From Gerris lacustris (taxonomy: Eukaryota > Arthropoda > Insecta > Hemiptera > Gerridae): a stretch of 64,000 bases of DNA. The stretch lies in NCBI GenBank assembly GCA_951217055.1, contig OX578279.1, positions 75,000,131 to 75,064,130 on the forward strand. Reading direction: 5' to 3'. A model generated the notes under the pieces. The model was not told the origin of the DNA. It saw only the letters and a list, made by a program, of their open reading frames with translations, and did not search any database. This document shows positions 57,320 through 64,000 of the stretch, one piece after another. Numbering within the stretch: position 1 is the stretch's first letter; each line of letters begins with the position of its first letter. The translations under genes were made by a program, and so were the position numbers.

Positions 57320-58165
57320 GTCAGAGAGGTTACGTAAAAGTGACAAAGGTTGCTGTGACGTCATGCGCCCTCCACGATTTTTCGTCAGGTTATCTTTTCT
57401 GGCTCATAACAAACCATTGTTTACTAGAGTTCTGTAAGCATTTTATAGTTTTTTCCTCTTTTCATTCTATTAAAAGCTTTTTTAACCGTTTTTAACCTTA
57501 TCATATATTAGTACATCATTAATAAGCCAACAAATGTATACATTATAGGTGATAAAACAAATAATTCTCACAAATAACTCAAATAAGATGTAAAATAACT
57601 TACTTACAGATGTGCTCTTTTTACTCTATTAAACGCTTTTTTAACTGTTTTTAACCTTATCATATATCAGTAACATCATTAATAAGCCAATAAATGTATA
57701 AATTTTAGATGATAAAACAAATAATTCTCACAAATAACTCAAAGAAGATGTAAAATAACACTCACAGATGTGCTCTTTTTACTCTATTAAAAGCTTTTTT
57801 AACTGTTTTTAACCTTATCATATATCAGTAACATCATTAATAAGCCAATAAATGTATAAATTTTAGATGATAAAACAAATAATTCTCACAAATAACTCAA
57901 AGAAGATGTAAAATAACACTCACAGATGTGCTCTTTTTACTCTATTAAAAGCTTTTTTAACGGTTTTTAACCTTATCATGTATCAGTAACATCATTAATA
58001 AGCCAATAAATGTATACATTATAGATGATAAAACAAATAATTGATTAAAAAATAATAATAAAATAAAATAGCACTGATAAAACTCAGTCGTATATCCAAT
58101 GTTATGAGCCAGCTGACCTAACAACACACACTTTTTTACGTAAGTGACGTCACACTTCCCCGGCG
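57320..58165. mobile_element. Element with inverted flanks around tandem repeats
   Basis: CTGGCTCATAACA (57399) and its complement near 58099 plus outer pairs TACGTAAAAGTG and CACTTTTTTACGTA, with GTGACGTCA on both sides, form interrupted inverted flanks. The core is a 158-bp tandem array. No frame. Confidence 0.6.
57455..58043. repeat. 158-bp tandem array, 3.7 units
   Basis: Units begin at 57455, 57613, 57771 and 57929 (TGCTCTTTTTACTCTATTAA) and include 'AACATCATTAATAAGCCAA' and 'GATAAAACAAATAATTCTCA'. Units 2 and 3 are nearly identical; units 1 and 4 are more diverged, as expected if the array grows from the middle. Confidence 0.92.
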
Positions 58166-58393
58166 TATTTAGAAGCATAAATATGAAATATGTTAGCACA
58201 ATACGCGTTAATCTTATGGAAAGATTAACGTTACCTTTAAGCGTTACTTTATTTGTTGCACTTCCAAGCCCAAAACGAGTAATTCTGGAAAACAGGAAGC
58301 AACGAACTGGGCTTCTCGATAGAGAAAATGTGATTAATGGTAGACATAAACATTATGATTGCAATAGTTATAATATTTTCAACAATTCTTGGC
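58166..58393. other. Unassigned DNA
   Basis: No supported feature. Confidence 0.35.
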
Positions 58394-58480
58394 ACTTCTT
58401 TAGATTGTTACTCTTATAAAAAAAAATAGAGGGGACTCTTATAAAAAAAAAAATAGAGGGGAGTAACAATCTAAAGAAGG
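58394..58480. repeat. Hairpin with 19-bp stem
   Basis: CTTCTTTAGATTGTTACTC and GAGTAACAATCTAAAGAAG are exact complements and enclose two tandem copies of ACTCTTATAAAAAAA-ATAGAGGGG. Part of the stem (TAACAATCTAAAGAAG) recurs at 59872-59887, on the other side of the LINE and RF2 insertions. Confidence 0.85.
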
Positions 58481-58570
58481 TGTACATAATGTTCTTCTTT
58501 AGACTTTTACTCCCCTTATCAAAACACAAGTGGGGCATTCCTTTGTCCCAAAGTACATTGGACTAAACAT

Positions 58571-59211
58571 TTTTTTTTTTTTTTTTTTTAATTTTATTTG
58601 AGTACTGCAACTACAATACATACTAATTGTTTTAAGCAGTAATGATCAAAGAATGTGTGACTTGAATTACATGATGTAAGAAACTATCCAGTGATAGTAC
58701 TTACTGAATTATATAGGTTTTATTGATATAAAGAAAATAAACTAACTCGATTAAATTAATATACATATATCAGTTATCTAAGAGGTCGCGCGGCCACTGC
58801 CTCTTCAGACGTCTTGTAGGATTTTCAGGAATGGACCGGGAAAACAGACTGTGGACTAGTGGATTAGAATGGTCGGAAAGGGAATCGTGGAAGGATTTGT
58901 ATCTGGATATGGCTAAATCTCGGACAAAGGGTACTTTGAGGTCGTTGTGAAGGATAAAATTGTATACATAGAAGGGAGCGTCAGCTATTTTTCTTAGGAT
59001 TTTGGATTGGAGAGATTGGATTCGATAGGAATTGGAGGGCTTGGTGCAACCCCAGAGTTCTATACCATATGTCCATATAGGCTTAATTATTGTGTTATAA
59101 ATAAGTACTTTGTTCTGCATGTTGAGTTTAGATGTGTTGTGTAAGAGTCTATGTAAGAGTTTGTAGCGTGTATTGCATGTTTGGCGTATATGTTTAGTGT
59201 GGTGTGCCCAT
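58571..59211 (-). mobile_element. Jockey-type LINE with poly(A) and 10-bp target duplication
   Basis: On minus: coding C-terminus, a 3' UTR of about 180 bp with AATAAA just before the end, and a 19-nt poly(A) (T-run 58571-58589). The duplication GACTAAACAT is perfect (58561-58570 and 59212-59221). The right-hand copy abuts RF2. The element is 5'-truncated at the (L/S)W block. Confidence 0.93.
58770..59211 (-). pseudogene. Jockey-type reverse transcriptase C-terminus, open
   Basis: About 146 codons stay open from the truncation point to TGA at 58770-58772. Blocks in order: WAHHTKHIRQ, RYKLLHRLL, SKLN, IIKPIWTYGIELWG, SKILRKIADAPFYV, PTRRLKRQWPRDLLDN. This is the part after the palm domain. 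The intact frame suggests a recent insertion, but without the catalytic YXDD region it encodes no enzyme. Confidence 0.9.
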
Positions 59212-59221
59212 GACTAAACAT

Positions 59222-59822
59222 CCCTTTTTACTTTCTCATATAAAGAGAAAGTATTGTGATGGCGCGAAAATTAGATTTTGATGTATTTACACGTTTTGAA
59301 GTCCCCTGAGTCCAAAAAGGTGGTATTTAAAAAAGGTCTGTCTGTCGTCTGTCGTCTGTGCAGACGCCTGAAGCCTAAACTACTGGGCCGATTTTGACGA
59401 AATTTGGCATACATGTTCAGAAAAATCATACCCCGAGGCGAAATCGGGAAATGAATTTTAGCTCTAAATTTGGGGGCGCTACCCCCCAAAAACTCTGAAA
59501 AAACATGAAAAAAAAATATTTCTCGAAAACGGTTCCGACGATTTTGATTAATTGTAAATTGTAGTCCATTTGAATACGAATCCAACGATATAAGCCGTTT
59601 TCCCGGGAAAAACCTAGTTCCTGAGAAATTAGCTTAAAACGCGAACGGAGAGAGCCCGGGTTCGATTCCCCGCCCAGGAGAAGTTATTTTTATGATAAAT
59701 TTTGATGAAATGTTCAATAATATTTAAATGTACATTTTAAAAATAATAAATGGAAACACTGGGCTAAGTAATTATAAACTCGTATATGAGAAAGTTTGTC
59801 TGAGTTGTCTCGGACCGATTTT
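59222..59822 (+). mobile_element. RF2 repeat, full-length plus copy
   Basis: Starts at the hairpin ACTTTCTC-AT-AAAGAGAAAGT and runs through 'GATGGCGCGAAAATTAGA', GTCTGTCGTCTGTCG, 'TACTGGGCCGATTTTGACG', 'GGGGGCGCTACCCCC', TTTTCCCGGGAAAAA, a tRNA-like segment (B box GGTTCGATTCC 59659-59669; A-box-like TAGCTTAAAACGCG) and the tail AGTTGTCTCGGACCGATTT. About 370 bp lie 5' of the tRNA-like part, unlike a simple SINE. Confidence 0.88.
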
Positions 59823-60586
59823 TTTTAATAGTTTTTAGTCAGTCATTTTTATTTTAATACAACGTAGGGGGTAACAATCTAAAGAAGTACCTAATTCTTA
59901 AGACCTAAGTGTAAGTGGGAAGACAATAATTGGTATGCATATTCTCAGCTTTATTCGTTAAAAGTTAAGCTAAGGTTAAGTTCGATACTACATCTTATTC
60001 TCAATTTGCTCAACCTCACGCAAATGATGAAATTAAAAGTTAAGGTTTTTTTTAAAACCGGAAACAAATCTGAAAATAAATTAATTTGATGAGACAAAGT
60101 TTTCTAGATAACTTCTTTTTTAAAGCAGAGCTTTCTTACTTTTTAAAAGCAAAAAGCTTTTAAAGTTTCTTACTTTTACCTTGTTCAAGCTTCGTGCAAA
60201 GGATTGTTAAAAAAAATCAACCCCAAATAGTGTGCTTTCCTTTTTTTTATTGTTTGTTTGATTTTTTTTAGTTCAAAAGCTATTCTCTAGTGTAAGGGTA
60301 GAAAACAAGTTTGATATTTTGGGGGTTTAGAAGTCAGCTAGAACCGTACTCAGAAGTAGGCATGTTTACCATATGAATAGCTGCAAACTCTCTTTACCAA
60401 ACGAACAGGAAATGATGGAAGGAGGATTACATTACACGATTTCATATGGTGTCAGTTTATTTCTTTTAAACCTTTGACAATTTCTTTTCTCTCACTATTT
60501 TTTAAACCTAAACGAAAAATCAAAATTGTACCACGAATAAAAGTAAATCAAGAATAAGTTTTATTAAATTTGGATAATTCGTCGAC
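59823..60586. other. Unassigned AT-rich DNA
   Basis: No supported feature besides the stem half noted at 59872-59887. Confidence 0.4.
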
Positions 60587-61060
60587 TTTTTTTTGACATT
60601 TTCATGTCTAGGCTATGGCACATAACTTCGAAAAGCGTTACCAAAAACTAGAGTTACACGAGTAGGGAAGATATAGGAACAGGGAGTTAGAAGATATAGG
60701 AGGTGTTCAATCGAGTCTGTCCGCTCTCAGTAGGTATAGTGTCTCCCACTACCGCGCTTGGTAGGGCCTACCCACCCCTGCCCTCCCGATCGGCTACCTA
60801 CCACGTCTCACTCTCTTCGGTTCTCGCTACCACTTCAGTAGTAGCTCATGAGAACCAGCGGCTGAATATGGGTGAAGAAGCTAAAAGATTACTTCTTAAT
60901 AAACTGGAAAAGAAGAAAAGTACTTTCTTCCTTCGTGCACTACATATTATTATGTTCGATTTAATTCCTAATTTACAAACGCAAGAATCGGCACGCTCGA
61001 ATTTTTTTTGACATTTTCATGTCTTTACTTTAGCACATAAACTCGAAAAGTGTTACCAAA
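60587..61060. repeat. Direct-repeat-flanked unit
   Basis: TTTTTTTGACATTTTCATGTC, GCACATAA and CGAAAAG-GTTACCAAAAA recur in the same order at 60587-60649 and 61002-61060. GCGTTACCAAAAA-type short repeats continue to 61105. The flanked 350 bp are GC-richer at 60705-60870 ('CCCACCCCTGCCCTCCCG'). It could be a very small LTR-like unit or a local duplication. Confidence 0.5.
60868..61011 (+). CDS. Short unrecognised frame
   Basis: 47 codons begin MGEEAKRLLLNKLEKKKS and end inside the second direct repeat. The start is charged and helix-forming. The frame is also open further upstream, to 60703, through the GC-richer block. No family is recognised and chance is likely. Confidence 0.12.
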   Translation: MGEEAKRLLLNKLEKKKSTFFLRALHIIMFDLIPNLQTQESARSNFF

Positions 61061-61455
61061 AAGCGTTACCAAAAAACGACACCAAAAAGCGTTACATGAA
61101 AATGTCTCCCTAGTATGCATACTCGTATGCAAGCAATTTTTTACTCATGTACTTGGAAAGGCATTGGGCATTGCAAGCAAGACCGAAATGACGAAAGTAA
61201 AAATACTGATATCAGCCAAAAAATAAATTCGTGCTGAGGGATGAATCATTTTCCTTTATGATTTTCTGCTAATTCATCGTTGCACCATGCGTCCTTGAAA
61301 TTTGAATTTTTCGAGTATCCAGAAGGGATACCGTTATATCGAAGCAATCCTATAATACAACTGAAACCTTGTTATGGAATAATATAGTTTGTAACATAGA
61401 CTGAAATATAATACTGTATATGCAATAAAGGTGGTGGATAGAATATTAGATATTA
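61061..61455. other. Unassigned DNA
   Basis: No supported feature. Confidence 0.35.
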
Positions 61456-61689
61456 TTACGGGAGTTTCGCTGGTAGGAGTTTCAAAGGACCACCTCTAAG
61501 GTCGAGGCAAATAAAAGTCAAATCACCATTTATAAAAGTGGATATAATAGTAATGTAGTAATAATAAAGTGGTGAGATGAATCCAATGACCATGCTGAAT
61601 AAAGGTGAATCGAAGAGGAGGCCAAAACCCACCACGTAACTACCAACTGCACCACCGGATAAGTAAGTAAGGTTAGGTGCCCTAACCTC
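61456..61689 (-). CDS. Unrecognised hydrophobic frame, possible exon
   Basis: 77 codons are open between a TAG at 61690-61692 and a TAA at 61456-61458. A Gly/hydrophobic stretch (SGGAVGSYVVGFGLLF, then MVIGFISPLYYYY) reads like membrane-spanning sequence, and a polar end follows (CLDLRGGPLKLLPAKLP). The only ATG is at residue 33. The preceding TTCACTGATAG on minus could be a splice acceptor, which would suit an internal or last exon. No family is recognised, and a transposon origin is not excluded. Confidence 0.25.
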   Translation of the reverse strand, partial: EVRAPNLTYLSGGAVGSYVVGFGLLFDSPLFSMVIGFISPLYYYYITIISTFINGDLTFICLDLRGGPLKLLPAKLP

Positions 61690-61692
61690 CTA

Positions 61693-62535
61693 TCAGTGAA
61701 TTTTAGTTAAGATACATGAACCTAACCTGCAACTGATATCAATTAGATCAATTCAATCAAAGAGATGGATTGAAAGCATGTACATTTCCTCTACTAATCA
61801 AGATTAATTACATAACTATACTAATTTAACAGGAACAAGTTGTATCACTATCAGTAACATAGAACCCTCTCCCTTGTGGAATACTCTGTAATATTGAATC
61901 CATGATACGAACCTGCAATAGCCACAGTCTAGAACATGGAACTACCAAATGTGCACTAAAGTAGTAAATAATAATAATTTGCAATTTGCGTGAATGCACA
62001 AAGCTATGCTTACATATTAATGGCGAGACTTCATGACTAGTCGCAGTAAACGAAAACAAGTTATAATTTTTACTTGCATGTTTTTATTTAAAAAAAAGGT
62101 TTATGTTTACCAATAAGGTTAATGTTACATTAAAAAAAAATAAAACGAAATAAAACAAATTTAATGATTCTAGTTGACGAATATCGATAAGTAAATTTAA
62201 GTTTTTCTTATTTACTACAAAAAGATTAAGGGTTTAGGAATAAGAAAACATATTCGTTTTAAAACATGTAAATTCTCTCCAAAAACTAATTTTAATGTCC
62301 ATCTCATATTCTTTCAATATAATAATAATTATCAGTGACGCTTCAGCCCATGGAGGGCTTATAGTTGACTAATATAATCCTTTGGCAAGTATATAAGCTC
62401 TTCTTGTGTAATGGACGATAAGGGGTTAGAATATCACTCTAGCAGCTTTATAAAACTTATAATTTATATTCGCAATCGGATAGACACCACTAGGACCTTG
62501 CCTAAGCAAATCTGGGTAAAAATAGAGCGTCTGAG
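61693..62535. other. Unassigned DNA
   Basis: No supported feature. Confidence 0.35.
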
Positions 62536-62610
62536 AGGAGCAAAGGAGTCGGGGATCGAACCCGGAACTCTTGCGTCAGAAGCGTACTCGATAGCAATGA
62601 GCTATCAGGA
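62536..62610 (-). other. tRNA-like segment, family S3
   Basis: On minus: A-box-like TAGCTCATTGCTATCGAG, an anticodon-like arm CGCTT-CTGACGC-AAGAG (loop T33, triplet GAC) and B box GGTTCGATCCC (62552-62562). The acceptor ends do not pair, so it is a tRNA-derived repeat or pseudogene. No second copy is in this window. Confidence 0.5.
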
Positions 62611-62632
62611 GTTAAACCCCTCTCTCATTATA

Positions 62633-63418
62633 CAGGGTGTTCATTAAAGTTGGTCACAAACTTTGGGGGCTGATAGTACCCATGAAAACAAACAAAACGT
62701 GTCTAATAAAGATATGCCAAAAAATCCTTCAGTTAGCCCCTAGCCGCTATTTTGTATTTTTATATACAAAAATACATTTGTATGATGATATCTCAAAAAC
62801 ATCTTTAGCTACAATAACCAAACTTTGCTCGCACGTTTATAATAAAACAACGAAAACTTAAAAAAAAAATGTTTGATTTGCATTAATAGTTTCAAAATGG
62901 CGCACATTTATAATTTTCAAAGCCAAATAACTAAACAACTATGAATTTTACAAAACATTTTCACGACACAAAAAAGATAGAGAATGTTATTGCAAATCCA
63001 ACGATATTTCATTTAACCAAATCGGTTAACAAATATACGAAAAAATGAATTTTTTCGGTTGTAATGCATTCTTTTTCAGTACATTTTCCATAGTTAGCTT
63101 CTGCTGGCTAACCGAAAAAATGCATTTTTTCGTTTATTTGTTAACCGATTTGGTTAAATGAAATATCTTTGGATTTGTAATAACATTCTCTATCTTTTTT
63201 GTGTCATAAAAATGTTTCGTAAAATTCATAGTTATTTAGTTATTTGGCTTTGAAAATTATAAATGTGCGCCATTTTGAAACTATTAATGCAAATCATTCA
63301 CATTTTTTTAATAAGTTTTCGTTCTTTTATAATAAACGTGCGTCCAAAGTTTGGTTATTGTAGCTGTGATGGATACTATCAGCCCCCGAAGTATGTGACC
63401 AACTTAATGAACAACCCA
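62633..63418. mobile_element. Foldback element, unequal arms
   Basis: The left end CAGGGTGTTCATTAAAGTTGG faces the right end CCAACTTAATGAACAACCC. Arms of about 430 bp (left) and 310 bp (right) meet near 63063-63107, both with AACCGAAAAAATG-type inner ends. The right arm lacks about 120 bp present in the left at 62690-62808. No frame. Confidence 0.85.
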
Positions 63419-63504
63419 AAATAAAATAATTAAATAATTAAATCATAAGTCTGTACTTGTACCCTTTCAATTAATTCAGTGTGAAATGTGGATCCTTAAG
63501 GGTA

Positions 63505-63575
63505 ATATGAATTAACAACTCTCAATTCGGTGGCAACGTTTCGGCCCGGCAAGCCATTTTCAAGCCTAGAAGTGA
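63505..63575 (-). other. Degenerate hammerhead-like motif
   Basis: On minus: TTGAAAA (63557-63563), then TGGCTTGCCGGGCC, then GAAACGTTG (63534-63542). The second box is intact, but the first box differs from CTGANGA at two positions and the stem is short. Probably a decayed relative of the motifs at 22344 and 25066. Confidence 0.35.
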
Positions 63576-64000
63576 AAACTTTATTTAGAAGAAACGTCAT
63601 GTTACTACATACATATTGTGAAAATTACTTGACTAGTTACATAAAATACCTGTAATATAGTTAAATGAGGGTCGTAATGGTTGTGACTAAACATATGTTG
63701 TCAATATCCATGGAACCAAAACATCGTTCCTTCGTCAAATTAAATAAATACATAAAATATTCCAACATCTCCTCACTCTCGGTCTAACAGGTATGTACGT
63801 AATACAAATAATTAAAATTGAAAATGACTAGAAATAAAACTAACATTAAAAAAACAAAAAACAAAAAACAACGGACTTTTAATTAACAAAAACATTATTG
63901 GTAACTCGTAGTATTAAAATTTATATCACTATCGTTATCATAGAATGGTGAGTCTCTCATTAGACTACTTTAACGTAAATTTATAATAATGAAAAAATAA
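63576..64000. other. Unassigned AT-rich DNA
   Basis: No supported feature. Confidence 0.4.

Noticed and set aside
57361..57372. TGACGTCA cAMP-response site
   Set aside because: An 8-bp palindrome inside repeat flanks, present on both sides of the element. No gene nearby makes a regulatory role plausible.

Overview
The window is AT-rich, repeat-dense eukaryotic DNA with no operons, no long open reading frames, no rRNA genes and no CRISPR array. The repeats point to an arthropod, most likely an insect: short 5'-truncated Jockey-type LINE ends, hAT elements with 8-bp target duplications, a pogo-like MITE, a Helitron-like 3' end, several tRNA-derived SINE-like families, hammerhead-like motifs of the kind found in Penelope-like elements, and many foldback (long inverted repeat) elements. 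The order or species cannot be fixed from the sequence.

No complete host gene can be supported. Three weak coding candidates exist: a 67-codon reading frame at 41170-41373 (+) whose start resembles a MADF domain, an unrecognised hydrophobic frame at 61456-61689 (-), and a short frame at 60868-61011 (+) between direct repeats. Recognisable protein-coding remains come from transposons: a hAT transposase C-terminus (49952-50236, -), two Jockey-type reverse transcriptase C-termini (47975-48603, +, frameshifted; 58770-59211, -, open), and a short 'GHVER'-type LINE scrap near 44108 (+).

Layout: 1-5 kb holds two copies of the commonest family, here called RF1, and two foldback elements. 5-10 kb holds a hAT element (6058-6960) that splits a short open frame, and a minisatellite (8340-8745). 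10-16 kb holds palindromes, a Helitron-like insertion (12293-12803) and a 2.6-kb hAT-type element (12981-15600) carrying a (TA)n tract and a 1.2-kb foldback. 16-26 kb holds RF2 copies, a SINE, a 0.6-kb duplicated segment whose second copy has received a 204-bp hammerhead-bearing insertion, and a 15-bp minisatellite. 26-45 kb alternates RF1, RF2 and RF3 copies with minisatellites, a pogo-type MITE and a poly(A)-punctuated trimer. 45-53 kb holds a 1.5-kb near-perfect palindrome, a solo copy of its arm, one LINE, and an RF3 copy split by a hAT element. 53-64 kb holds an element with internal 158-bp tandem repeats, a LINE with a 10-bp target duplication beside RF2, tRNA-like sequences and a foldback.

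The most informative signals are historical. Several copies of one family interrupt copies of another, and the uninterrupted copy elsewhere in the window serves as an empty-site control. The same internal modules recur inside elements with different ends, so these non-autonomous families appear to have exchanged parts.

Labels RF1 to RF5 are mine and are not database names.
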